Positions 27,481-36,896 of a stretch of 64,000 nucleotides of DNA are shown in pieces. How positions within the stretch are numbered: the stretch's first letter is position 1; every line of letters begins with the position of its first letter. The position numbers were made by a program, and so were the translations under genes. Under the pieces are notes generated by a model. The model ran no database searches, had not been told where the DNA came from, and was given only the letters and a program-made list of their open reading frames with translations. Origin of the DNA: Porphyridium purpureum (Eukaryota; Rhodophyta; Bangiophyceae; Porphyridiales; Porphyridiaceae); assembly GCA_008690995.1 (NCBI GenBank), contig VRMN01000003.1, positions 1,674,001 through 1,738,000 on the forward strand. The letters run 5' to 3'.

Positions 27481-28845
27481 ATGGACTGGTGGGAGAAGCG
27501 CATACGCGAGCGCGAGCAGTGGCGGTGGCCAAGCAATGGCTCACAGGGCGCGGTTCTGCCCAAGCCGGCCTGGGCGCGCGGCGCTTCGATGTCCATACTG
27601 GCAGACACGACGCCGAACGTGACGGTGCAAAACGAAAGAAGCGCGAGGGCGTCAGGGGTCTTGCTGGTGTTTCTTCTCTTCCTTGGCTTGTGCACCGTGT
27701 TGGTTCCGCTTGCAAAACACGCCGGCCTCCTGCGGGTGGATCTCGTGGAGCTTTCGTTTGCTCAGCTGCGCGGCGAAGAGTTGTCCCCGTCGCAAGGCCA
27801 GGCATACTTTGATGACTCGGACCAGCGAGCTGTACAGACGATTCAAGAGTCAAGGTTGACGCCTGATTCCCGTGAATTCAATGGCAAACAATCCAGCGCG
27901 AAAGTCTCTGAACCTATGGCAGAACCGGGTTCTGCACGGGATTCCTTCGGCCCTCGACAAACAGGCACCTCTCAGAATCAGACCCACGGCACGGATAATG
28001 CGGGTCCCATACAGCATTTTGCAAAAGCTGAGCGACTGCTCGCGGCTTGCCCCGACCAGATGCTGTTGATGAATGCAAGGACGAAGAGGAAACCTGTTGA
28101 CGAGAATTTCAATGCATCTGAAGCGTCCTTCTTCGGCACGGTGGTGATCCCGGAGCTGCGCCTGGTGGTGTGCACGCTGCCTCGCAGCAAGGCACTTATG
28201 ATGCGCGCACTTTTAGGGAGATTGCGGCTGGCGAGTGCTGTCAACGCGTCGTATGCGCGAACGGACGAACGCGAAGCGCGCCGGCTCGTCACGATGCCCA
28301 GCGCGCACATCCAGTTGCGGTCGCTCCCGCTTCACGAGATTGAGCAAATTGCTAGGTCATCAGAATGGCTAAAGCTAGCAATTGTGCGGCATCCATTTAT
28401 TCGGCTGCTTTCTGGGTACAACAAAGTCGTTCGGTCGGGCCAGGCAGGAATGCTCCACCCTTCGCTTCCAGTAACAAACGAGACCTCATTTTCTGATTTT
28501 GTCGCGCTGGTTGAGTCCAGGGGCCCGCACGAGCTGAATGAGCAGCTCCGTGACCAGTCGTCTATGTGTGCGATTCCGTACATGGATCATTACTTTGTCA
28601 TTCACTCCGAGCAGCTCCGGACCGCCTTGCCATGCGTGGCCCGACATCTAGGGTTTGACGACGTCGTGAGCTCTGGGTGGGGTAAAGGTGACTTATTTGA
28701 TTTGGACGATGACCGATTCGACCGCGTCGTGGTCGAGCGGGAGCATGCGGATATCTTTGGACGTGTCCTTGAGCGCTTCAAATCAGATTTTGACTTGTTT
28801 CGGTATTTGTACAGCTTTGAGCAGTTGATCGATCCGAAACCGTGA
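27481..28845 (+). CDS. Carbohydrate sulfotransferase (Sulfotransfer_2/HNK-1ST type)
   Basis: This 454-residue type II membrane protein has an anchor at ~56-76 (SGVLLVFLLFLGLCTVLVPL) and a Ser/Thr/Gln stem to ~180. The C-terminal domain carries both PAPS motifs of the family: the 5' loop VVCTLPRSKALMMRALLG at ~224-241 and the 3' loop LAIVRHPFIRLLSGYNK at ~298-314. CAIPYMDHYFVIHSEQL and ALPCVARHLGF follow as in chondroitin/HNK-1 sulfotransferases. The usual CxxPKxxxT of the 5' loop is CTLPRSKAL here, a conservative variant. It would move sulfate from PAPS to cell-matrix polysaccharide in the Golgi. The longest frame begins at TTG; the ATG at 27481 follows two codons later. It is convergent with the GT90 gene, only ~125 bp apart. 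Confidence 0.85.
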   Translation: MDWWEKRIREREQWRWPSNGSQGAVLPKPAWARGASMSILADTTPNVTVQNERSARASGVLLVFLLFLGLCTVLVPLAKHAGLLRVDLVELSFAQLRGEELSPSQGQAYFDDSDQRAVQTIQESRLTPDSREFNGKQSSAKVSEPMAEPGSARDSFGPRQTGTSQNQTHGTDNAGPIQHFAKAERLLAACPDQMLLMNARTKRKPVDENFNASEASFFGTVVIPELRLVVCTLPRSKALMMRALLGRLRLASAVNASYARTDEREARRLVTMPSAHIQLRSLPLHEIEQIARSSEWLKLAIVRHPFIRLLSGYNKVVRSGQAGMLHPSLPVTNETSFSDFVALVESRGPHELNEQLRDQSSMCAIPYMDHYFVIHSEQLRTALPCVARHLGFDDVVSSGWGKGDLFDLDDDRFDRVVVEREHADIFGRVLERFKSDFDLFRYLYSFEQLIDPKP

Positions 28846-28971
28846 AGTCTGTGGTGACGGCCCTGCGGCCCTACAAGCGCAGGCTGCCGGAGGCCATCAG
28901 TCTTGCATTCTCCCTGTAAATATATGCACAGAAGAACCGTCAGTTTTTTACGGCTGCTCTTGTAGAGTTCT

Positions 28972-30993
28972 TTAGAATCGTTTGTCCGTCACATCCACTG
29001 CTCCTGGCTCCAATTTGATCTGCTGAGAGACGAGTAAGTTCGTATACTCCTCCATCAGCGTTTCTATATACAGCTCAATGCCATTCAGAGACAAAAAGTT
29101 GCGAGCAAATTCATTGGCATTTTTCACAATGCCACGCACCACGTCGTCGTTTGCGAGACACCAGTCCACACGCTCCACCAGATCACCAAAGAAAAAGTCG
29201 GACGGAATGTAATGGACAAAGGGCTTCATCAGCGGCTCGTAAAACTGCCCGCACGGGGTCTCCTGCTTAATGATTGCCGACGGACCAAACAGCTGACGAT
29301 TCATTCGATCGGCCCAGAAGCAATTGCCCTCCGCGTACACAACGTACTTGTAGCGGTGATGCTCCTCCGGCGTCAGGCGCCGCATTTGGTACGAAGAACC
29401 GCCGCAGCGCCCGCTCAAGGATACGTCAAAAATCTCGGCACGGATCTGGCTCAAGTATCGAAGCCGAGCGCGCCCAATTTCCGAGCAGTGCAAGTCCGCG
29501 AGGTCCTTTTCTGGAAAGTACGCAGACGCTCGGTTCCCACCACGAAACACAGCTCGCGGCGCCTTTTCCTGCCAAGGAATGTAGTCCTGTCCAAACTTTT
29601 CCATGCGAGAATCCCAGCCCGAATAGCCTCCACCACGTGCCACGTCTCCTTCCCACATCGGGAACGGTATGTTATCGCTAAAGTTGCACGCCACGATGGT
29701 GAACACCGGGTTTGACTCGAGAAACTTGGCGACTCGGTAATTGTGCCGTTTGGACGCCGTCTGGACGCAGTCATGAATCGCCACCAAAAATTCAGTGTCG
29801 CGAATGCGCCGCTCTTTCGCCAGTTTGGACAGAATCCACACCATTTCATTCACGCGCGCACGGTAAAAGTCCTTGGATGATTTGGGCACCTCGTATGGGT
29901 CAAACATGTAAACTTTTTGGTCTACAATTTGGAAAAGGATACTCTGCGCCCCCTTGTTCGCGCCATCTGGTGTCAGTTTGTAGCTTTTGCGGTTCAGAAT
30001 GGTGAAAAAGGCCGATCTCGGAATCCCGCTCTTGAAAGGCGTCAGGTATGCCAGCACCAGGCGCCGATAATGGTCCTTGATCTGCTCCTTTTTCAACACG
30101 CCCGTTCCTCCGGGCACCATCAAGCGTTCGACACCTCGATCCATCGGATGTGCATTTTCGGCCGCCCTTGCGCTGGCGGAATCGAGGTTGCCTTCAGCTA
30201 CGGACACCCTCTGCACTCCACCGCCACTGGCGTGCTCGACGCGCCGGTGAGACGCATCGCCGACTAATTCCGCAAGGTTTTGCTCTGCGTTGCGCGCATT
30301 GAGCGTCGCGTCGTGGCCCGTACGCAGCTCCGAAGAGGTGAGGATGACGGCCGCGTCACCCAGTGACTGTTCAAGATGCATTGGAATCACTTCTTCCGTA
30401 CGCGACTGCACATCGAACCAGGTGAAGAATATGATGCTCACGAGCAGCCACATCGCCCATCCTTTCCACGTTCTTGGGATCAATGCCGATGCCATCCGTC
30501 GCAATCTGCTGAGCACGCCGCCCTTGCTGCTCGTGCGAGCGCTGCCATTTGAGTACGCATACCCGGCCTCGAGCGCGTCATCCATGTCCACGTCACGCTC
30601 TGCGCTTTTTCGCGATTTCTTCGACTTGGACCGCTTTGACGAGTCACGCGGACGGACTGCGCCGGTGGAAGACGCGGCCGAGCTGCGCGACGCTCCTCCC
30701 ATCTTGGATTCGGGCGCGAGCCGCTTCTCTTTCTTCAGCTCGAATGCACCGCCCGCGTATCTCGCTCCGTTCCGCCGACGAGACCTCCTCCCCGCGCTGC
30801 GCTCAGCATCTGAGCCGCTGCCACTTGCTCCGTCTCGACTGCCGCGCGCGTCGTCGTCGTCCTGCACGTCGTGACGCTCGCTTGCACTGCCGGCACTGCT
30901 GCTTGCGCTCTGGACCAAACGCAATGAATCGCGTTCAGTCTTCTCCCGCCGCTCCGCTTTCGTCCTGGTATGGCTCAACCCCAACTTGCCCAT
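28972..30993 (-). CDS. GT90/CAP10-family glycosyltransferase
   Basis: The 673-residue product has a basic Ser/Arg-rich cytosolic end (~1-170), one membrane segment at ~173-192 (WKGWAMWLLVSIIFFTWFDV), a stem and a C-terminal GT90 domain. Family blocks include AVFRGGNRASAYFPEKDL, DVSLSGRCGGSSYQMRRL, the conserved YKYVVYAEGNCFWADRMNR, ETPCGQFYEPLMKPFVHYIP and GIVKNANEFARNFLSL. Known GT90 enzymes transfer xylose or glucose (fungal capsule CAP10, POGLUT, plant xylan-type enzymes). Porphyridium matrix polysaccharide is rich in xylose, so a xylosyltransferase role is a reasonable inference. The N-terminal cytosolic region is longer than usual. The ATG at 30993 is the first in frame. Confidence 0.88.
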   Translation of the reverse strand: MGKLGLSHTRTKAERREKTERDSLRLVQSASSSAGSASERHDVQDDDDARGSRDGASGSGSDAERSAGRRSRRRNGARYAGGAFELKKEKRLAPESKMGGASRSSAASSTGAVRPRDSSKRSKSKKSRKSAERDVDMDDALEAGYAYSNGSARTSSKGGVLSRLRRMASALIPRTWKGWAMWLLVSIIFFTWFDVQSRTEEVIPMHLEQSLGDAAVILTSSELRTGHDATLNARNAEQNLAELVGDASHRRVEHASGGGVQRVSVAEGNLDSASARAAENAHPMDRGVERLMVPGGTGVLKKEQIKDHYRRLVLAYLTPFKSGIPRSAFFTILNRKSYKLTPDGANKGAQSILFQIVDQKVYMFDPYEVPKSSKDFYRARVNEMVWILSKLAKERRIRDTEFLVAIHDCVQTASKRHNYRVAKFLESNPVFTIVACNFSDNIPFPMWEGDVARGGGYSGWDSRMEKFGQDYIPWQEKAPRAVFRGGNRASAYFPEKDLADLHCSEIGRARLRYLSQIRAEIFDVSLSGRCGGSSYQMRRLTPEEHHRYKYVVYAEGNCFWADRMNRQLFGPSAIIKQETPCGQFYEPLMKPFVHYIPSDFFFGDLVERVDWCLANDDVVRGIVKNANEFARNFLSLNGIELYIETLMEEYTNLLVSQQIKLEPGAVDVTDKRF

Positions 30994-31750
30994 CCCCGAT
31001 CACCCTTCCCAATCACGCTCCTTCTCTCATCTCATCTGAGACACGCCCTCTTCCTCTTTCCCTCCTTCTCCCTTCTCCTCACCCACCATCTGCACCAATC
31101 CCGCCAAGCCCCGCGCCATCGCGTCCTTTCCCCCAAAGGTACAGCGTCCGCACAATGGTGTACAGTCCACCTGCCTCCTGGTTCCGATGCGAGCACAGCG
31201 GCAGATCGGTTAACGGCGAACTCAATGACCATCAACCGGTAACCGATAACGAGCGGCGTCATGGCAAAGTGTGACGATTGGGTGTCACGTGTCGGTCCCA
31301 CCTAGCAAGAGTCGGGGAAGCACGTCTCGCGTGCGTGCCTGTCTCAATCGCGCATGAAGCGCAACGCAAGAGCGTGGCGCGCGTGATCGTCGACAGGGAG
31401 GCAGCGCCAATGCCAGTCCGGTGGAAGACGTTTTCTGTTTAGGAGTGGACACAGGAAGAGAGACCGAGAGACAGAGAGAGAGAAAGAGAAAGAGAGACAA
31501 CGTTATGCTTGTGGAACTGCAGAACGCAATTGGCGACACCGAGATTTACCTTTCCCGAGCTGCGTCCTTTTTGTGCGACGTTTTCGCGTCGAAGTACAGT
31601 TATCACACTGTACCACAGTGTGGTTGAAACTGCGCTTTGCGCAAATGAGCCGTTCGGGTCAAGTGAGTTTTCTAGTAAAACAGCAGTGCTTTAGTATGAA
31701 TTGTAAGTTTGTGGTTGGGTGGAAAAGAACAACCAGAGGAAGAAGGGCGC
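30994..31750. other. Divergent promoter region of GT90 and squalene epoxidase genes
   Basis: This interval contains GTACAG sites at about 31139 and 31164 and the inverted pair listed at 31594-31613. A purine-rich GA tract lies at ~31457-31498. No gene is supported. Confidence 0.45.
31594..31613. promoter_or_regulatory. Inverted pair GTACAGT-N6-ACTGTAC
   Basis: The two 7-bp arms are exact reverse complements with spacer TATCAC, about 140 bp upstream of the squalene epoxidase ATG. The right arm completes an exact CACTGTAC at 31606-31613. Confidence 0.55.
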
Positions 31751-33457
31751 ATGAGTGAGTGTGGAGGAAGGGGTGTGGTGGTCGTGGTCGTGGTGGGTAT
31801 GAAGGGGAGGGAGGTGGATTCCCAGGGGGGAAGAGGAGATCGGGAGAAGATGGGCGTCGGGGAATTGGGCGCGGTGGTAGAAGGGCGAGTGAGACGCGCG
31901 GAGAGTGTGTTTTCGGACGCGCAGGATTATGACGTGTTGGTGGTAGGAGCTGGCGTGGCGGGCGCGTCGCTGGCCACCGTGTTGGCGAGGGACGGACGTA
32001 GCGTGCTCCTCGTTGAGCGGGATCTCGCCGAGCAGTCTCGAATTGTCGGCGAGCTGCTTCAGCCGGGAGGCGTCCGAAAGCTGGTTGAGCTCGGCCTCGA
32101 GCAGTCGCTCGAAAGTATTGATTCTCAGCCAGTGTACGGCTATGGCATTTTCCTAGAACCCAAGCGGATGTGCATCCGCTACAAAGAGCAGGCAAGCGCA
32201 AACAACGGCGGCACAGATGGCTGGACGCAAGCCACCCGCAAGGATGATGTGGAGCGGTCTTCCGGGGCCGAGGCGCCAGAATTACCACGTTCTAGCGAAT
32301 TCGAGCATCCTGCAGATGCGGTTGGTCCGACAACAACGCCGAGAATCGCTGGCAGGTCGTTCCACAATGGCAGGTTTGTTCAGAGGTTGAGAGAACTGGC
32401 TGCTGCGGAGCAGAATGTAACGCTGGTACAGGGTAACGTGGTGGAGTTGGTCGAAGAGCGTGTTGCAGGTGCGGGAACCAGACGGGTCATAGGTGTCAAG
32501 CTGATGGATGACGAAAAGAAAGAGCATGTTGCGCGCGCAAAGCTTACCATTGCGTGTGATGGGTGTTCGTCTCGCCTGCGCAAGCAGGTGAACCCAGCCG
32601 CCGAGTACGACGTCTTTTCCCAGTTCGTCGGTCTGGTGTTGAAGAACGTAGACATGCCGTTCCCGAAGCACGGCCACGTGATTCTTGGGGACAGGGCGCC
32701 CGTGCTGTTTTACCAGATCTCGTCCACAGAAGTGCGATGTCTGGTGGACGTTCCAGCCAGTGCGCGAAGCTCAAAGGACTTTCGTTTGCGTGACTATTTG
32801 ATGAATGTAGTACTGCCCCAGGTGCCCATTGAATTCCAAGCACCGTTTGAGCGCGCTGTGACGGAAGATCAACTTCGATCCATGCCGAATCGTGTGATGC
32901 CGGCCAATCCCACAGAAGTACCTGGTGCGCTGCTTTTGGGAGACTCATTCAACATGCGGCATCCACTGACAGGCGGGGGAATGACAGTGGCTCTGTCTGA
33001 CGTCGCTCTTTTGCGGCGCGTATTAACGAACATTGTGGATCTCGGTGATGACGTTGCGCTTCGAAGCGCTCTTGACGTTTTCTACAGAACTCGGAGAGAA
33101 CACTCGAGCACGATCAACATTTTGGCCAACGCGCTGTATTCAGTGTTTTGTGCATCCGACGATGCGTCTCTTACGTACATGCGCGATGCTTGCTTTGACT
33201 ATTTAAGTAGCGGCGGACGGCGGAGTACCGACCCGGTCTCTATGCTGGGGGGCCTGAACGGGAGTACGACGCTCTTGGTGATGCACTTCTTTGCCGTGGC
33301 GGTGTACGGCTGCGGGCGCGTGTTATTTCCCTTTCCGACGCCACGCCGACTCGCCACGAGTTGGCAGCTTTTTCGTTCAGCGTTCAACATTGTCAAGCCG
33401 TTGATTGATGCTGAAAAGGCCACGTTTTTGAGCTGGATTCCAATTTCCCGCATTTAG
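31751..33457 (+). CDS. SQE: Squalene monooxygenase (squalene epoxidase)
   Basis: Squalene epoxidase adds oxygen across squalene to form 2,3-oxidosqualene, the entry step of sterol synthesis, at the ER membrane. The 568-residue product starts at the first ATG and contains the FAD Rossmann motif YDVLVVGAGVAGASLATVLA at ~60-79, VERD, and the family motif GELLQPGGVRKL at ~100. A second FAD motif, LLGDSFNMRHPLTGGGMTVA, lies near 395, and a hydrophobic C-terminus (TTLLVMHFFAVAVYGCGRVL) follows. The N-terminal ~55 residues are Gly/Val/Arg-rich and poorly conserved; later Met codons could be the real start. A charged insert at ~145-180 (SANNGGTDGWTQATRK region) lies between conserved blocks. Confidence 0.93.
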   Translation: MSECGGRGVVVVVVVGMKGREVDSQGGRGDREKMGVGELGAVVEGRVRRAESVFSDAQDYDVLVVGAGVAGASLATVLARDGRSVLLVERDLAEQSRIVGELLQPGGVRKLVELGLEQSLESIDSQPVYGYGIFLEPKRMCIRYKEQASANNGGTDGWTQATRKDDVERSSGAEAPELPRSSEFEHPADAVGPTTTPRIAGRSFHNGRFVQRLRELAAAEQNVTLVQGNVVELVEERVAGAGTRRVIGVKLMDDEKKEHVARAKLTIACDGCSSRLRKQVNPAAEYDVFSQFVGLVLKNVDMPFPKHGHVILGDRAPVLFYQISSTEVRCLVDVPASARSSKDFRLRDYLMNVVLPQVPIEFQAPFERAVTEDQLRSMPNRVMPANPTEVPGALLLGDSFNMRHPLTGGGMTVALSDVALLRRVLTNIVDLGDDVALRSALDVFYRTRREHSSTINILANALYSVFCASDDASLTYMRDACFDYLSSGGRRSTDPVSMLGGLNGSTTLLVMHFFAVAVYGCGRVLFPFPTPRRLATSWQLFRSAFNIVKPLIDAEKATFLSWIPISRI

Positions 33458-33676
33458 GAAGAATGTGGTGTGCCATGATAAGGTGAGCGAGGGCACACCA
33501 AACAACTTTTGTGATCGTGCAGAGTAAATGTTCCCCTGCCCCCCTGAAAGAAAGCTGTGAAGAGTGGGTGTGCAAGAATGAGACGCTATTTAATACGCGT
33601 CATCCAGTCTCGTCAGGAGTTCCATCTCTGTGCCACCGTTGAACCATCCGCGCAAAACACACGCGCCGGCTCGTCC

Positions 33677-35530
33677 TCATTCTCCAAGCCCTTTGGCTAT
33701 GATTTCCGCAAGCAAAGACTCTTCAATCTCCCCCGTGAAAGACGGTTTGCTCTGTACGTACATTGCGTCATCCAGGGGCGCGAATTCCTTCCGCTTCTCC
33801 TGCATGTCGGACCGGTAGTCGTCGAGTTCAAGGCACGTGACGTCCTCGAGAAACAAAGCAAAATCAATCTCAGACGCGCGCTCATAATTCTTGCAAGAGG
33901 ACTCGAGCCATTGGGTTTTAACCACAAAGGTTCTTCCGCTGTTTCGCGCGGTATTCGTCTTTGCCGTTTCCTTCCCACGTACCTCGTCTGCCACTAAATG
34001 TGTGACGGCAGGTCCTAAGCTCTTCACAGGAAGGGCACCGAACCGACGCGCAGCGCGCCATGCCCAGGCAGATTCTGCCGGAGCGTCACTGGGATACACC
34101 CCGGTGAATGCCAAAACACATCCGCTGAGGACCTCGCCACGTATCTGCATCATAATCTGCTTTACATCGGCATCTTCCTTTTCACAAGCGTAGTAGCGTT
34201 TGTGACATTCTTCCAATACCTCCGCCAGCCGAGCTAAATGCAGGTTATCTTCTTTGTCCGATGCAAACCAATTTCGAACACGACTGCACAGACACTCGGT
34301 AGCAGCACCCTCAGACGGGGTATCAAGAACGCTGCCATCGTCTCCCATACGCACTCGCTTGGCGGGAGGCACGACGCCAGCGTCAGCCTCAGTTGCCGGC
34401 TGGAATCCTTGTGCGGTTCGGTCATATGCTTCTTCAAGCCCTGAGAAGAACGCGTACGGTGATGCCTGAATCAAATTCTCAATGGGCTCTTGCGGAACTT
34501 TGAATTGAGCTGAGCGGCCCAGTACGTTCGAAGACCGGGATGTCGACTGCGCAGAAGCCACATCCGCACACCAAACGTCATCTCGATCATCCACAATTAA
34601 GACCATGCTGTCATCACACGGAAACACACGGCGCAGGTTCTTTTGATTCAGCGCACCTTCCTTGAAATCCTCTCGCGACACAATACGGCCCTGGAAAAAC
34701 TTTTTTGTTGGATCGATAATGCGCGCAATAGCGTCAGCGTAAGCGCGCGTGCCCATCGTATAAATATGGAGCTCAAACTTTTTCACAAGCCTGCTGAGAA
34801 ATTCGGCCAGACCGGGTCGCAGCTTGACGTACATGGTCTCCTGTACAGCGCCGCCAAGAATCGGGAATGTGTGTATATCCGATGCGTGCGGTGACTGCTT
34901 GATCCAGTCTGTCTTGTGTCCGCATGGCGCGTCGTCTGCTCCCAGCGCCGCGCGTGCATTAGGGTCATTCGAAGCATGCAGAAGCGTGTGATCAAGATCT
35001 AAGACCAAGTACAGCCGTCGCTCGCTACGCATGCGTCTAGCCGCTTTCTTGCCTACTTCGACTGCTTCCTTGTACGTGACGCTCAGCTCCCCTGCATATG
35101 CCACATCCAAACGCTCCCCGTCCGCCCCGCCAGTCAAATTCAAAGTTGCCGCCATGCGGCGCCTCCTGTTCTTCGTGTCGTCCTGCTCCTCGCCACACGT
35201 GGTGCAAATCCCGCCGTAGATCACGGCGTGCGCACAATACTCAATCGCCGCGAGAACGCACGCATGATCATCAAAACACTGGCCTTCATCCACATCTAAG
35301 CTCTTGATCACTCCCTTGCGAGTCGCGACAAGCTCCACCACGCGCGTAGACGGCAGCGGCGCGGCCGCCCTATCGTGGTGTTGCGCTCGCACGCGCGCGA
35401 GCACGTTGCCCACGCTCACGCTTTGGCCCGCCACCACAAACCATTTCAAAAGCTTCCAACCCGCACTGTGTAAACTCTCCGCGATGGCATCCCGACAGCT
35501 TCCTCGAAGTGTGACGTGTTCGAGCTCCAT
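33677..35530 (-). CDS. FCP1: FCP1-type RNA polymerase II CTD phosphatase
   Basis: FCP1 removes phosphate from the Pol II C-terminal domain so polymerase can recycle. The 617-residue product has an N-terminal biotinyl/lipoyl-like barrel (~25-100: GWKLLKWFVVAGQSVSVG, VVELVATRKGVIKSLDVDEG) and a zinc-type CTTCGEE. The HAD-like FCPH domain carries the catalytic DLDHT at 178-182, with YVKLRPGLAEFLSRL, IYTMGTRAYADAI and MVLIVDDRDDVW. A linker and a BRCT domain (~485-590: EVLSGCVLAFTGVYPS, FGALPVKSLGPAVTHLVA, QWLESS) complete the protein. This is the full domain order of yeast and human FCP1. The longest frame begins with GTG; the first ATG is at 35530. Confidence 0.94.
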   Translation of the reverse strand: MELEHVTLRGSCRDAIAESLHSAGWKLLKWFVVAGQSVSVGNVLARVRAQHHDRAAAPLPSTRVVELVATRKGVIKSLDVDEGQCFDDHACVLAAIEYCAHAVIYGGICTTCGEEQDDTKNRRRRMAATLNLTGGADGERLDVAYAGELSVTYKEAVEVGKKAARRMRSERRLYLVLDLDHTLLHASNDPNARAALGADDAPCGHKTDWIKQSPHASDIHTFPILGGAVQETMYVKLRPGLAEFLSRLVKKFELHIYTMGTRAYADAIARIIDPTKKFFQGRIVSREDFKEGALNQKNLRRVFPCDDSMVLIVDDRDDVWCADVASAQSTSRSSNVLGRSAQFKVPQEPIENLIQASPYAFFSGLEEAYDRTAQGFQPATEADAGVVPPAKRVRMGDDGSVLDTPSEGAATECLCSRVRNWFASDKEDNLHLARLAEVLEECHKRYYACEKEDADVKQIMMQIRGEVLSGCVLAFTGVYPSDAPAESAWAWRAARRFGALPVKSLGPAVTHLVADEVRGKETAKTNTARNSGRTFVVKTQWLESSCKNYERASEIDFALFLEDVTCLELDDYRSDMQEKRKEFAPLDDAMYVQSKPSFTGEIEESLLAEIIAKGLGE

Positions 35531-36153
35531 GCTCCATCTTCCGCACGGCTCCTGCCCGTTTCCGCTCACGCTGTCACCTTCGTAACCCTTTTACGCTCGC
35601 CCTTGTCAATACGTTTACGTGACTTCACATGTCTGGCAAACTAAGGAGGTCATCCTGTGCGGCGTCAGGCGGTCTGAGCGCGATGCTTTGGCAATGCGCG
35701 TTTCCTCCGCGGTGAGCTTTTGGTGCCGGAATCGCCTTGGATGTCGTGCAACACATGTGTGTACCTGTTCCGGTCGCTCGCCTCTGAGATTGAAGTCTCT
35801 CGGAAGGCGCAAGGACACTGGCCCCGCTTTTCGTGATCGATGCGCGCGTGTTTGTAAATGAGAGTGCTGCGTGAATGACGGTGCTGTAAAATCTGCCTCA
35901 GACGGCCTGGACATGCAAGTGGATCGGTTCCATGCGGCGCGCAAGGTCATCGCCGAGTCGAATTTGATGTGAGCAGACTTCACATTGGTGCGAGACTGGC
36001 TCCTCCCAGTGCCAGAAAGCATGCCATGGTCATCGAGAAACCTTGCTTCCGTCGCGTGCCATCCTTCCATCACACCAACCAATTCGGTCCCGTGACTGCT
36101 AAGTCTGGCAGAACACTTGCCAGTGAACGAACCGGGCAACTGTGATGCGCAAA
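35531..36153. other. Intergenic upstream of FCP1
   Basis: No supported gene is seen. A 174-codon minus-strand frame (35615-36139) begins at TTG and has no recognisable protein character. Confidence 0.4.
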
Positions 36154-36867
36154 CTACATGATGTTCCGACAGTCAACGAATGAAACCGTGCCGTACTTCA
36201 CGTACGGGAGTGAGAAGCCTGTCCACAACTGCTTGCTCGGATGCACACTCTCATAGAACGCAAGCCTTCCGTTCTCCCGAAAAAGCTGCACACGGGTCTC
36301 AACATACACATGCTCGAGTTTGAGTACCACCTCTCCGCGGGCAGGTTGAAAGTCTGGTCCCAAGTGAGCAAAGCCAAGACGAGCCGGCGACGACACGAAT
36401 AATGTCTTCTCTGTGCGCGCGTTCATGGCAATAAAATTAGGCGCGTGTTGTCTGGGCCGTTTGTTGGGCGAAGGAAGCAGGTTCCACGCTCAATTTACTC
36501 ACGACCATTACTTCCATGATACCGATGGGCCCACCTCCGACCAGGTTGCGAAATCCTTCACCAATGCTACGGCGTAAGGGTGGAAGGAGCACGAGCCGAG
36601 TTCCGAAAGCGCGATTGACGGCTCGTCTTGAGCGAGTACATATCGACAAGTCACAATCGAGTTTCGCACGACTGGCACTTCTGAATCAGAAATTGAAAAG
36701 CAGAAGTGATTCCCAGACAGCGGCCAGCCCTGACACAGCGAATCGCCGCGTGCGTGATGCTGGAAGCGCTCGTCGTAGACTCGGTGTTTCGTGCTTATCA
36801 CGGGGCGCAAGGCACACTGATCAAATAGAACTCTTGCGCGGTCACGGAGAAGTGTGTCGAGTCGCAT
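36154..36867 (-). other. Two adjacent minus-strand open frames, possible spliced gene
   Basis: From ATG 36867 a 119-codon frame runs to 36508 (ending DFATWSEVGPSVSWK). From ATG 36426 a 90-codon frame runs to 36154 and has beta-strand-like content (GEVVLKLEHVYVETRVQLF, GFSLPYVKYGTVSFVDC). A consensus donor GTGAGT at 36502 and an acceptor CACAG ending at 36411 lie between them, but joining at those sites does not keep the two frames in phase. Other sites may be used, or the frames may be chance. The first ATG lies only 30 bp from the divergent oxidoreductase ATG. No family is recognised. Confidence 0.3.
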
Positions 36868-36896
36868 GACAGGCCGTTTCTGCTGGTGTCCGTAGA

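Noticed and set aside
35615-36139. 174-codon minus-strand frame upstream of FCP1
   Set aside because: It has a TTG start and no protein features.
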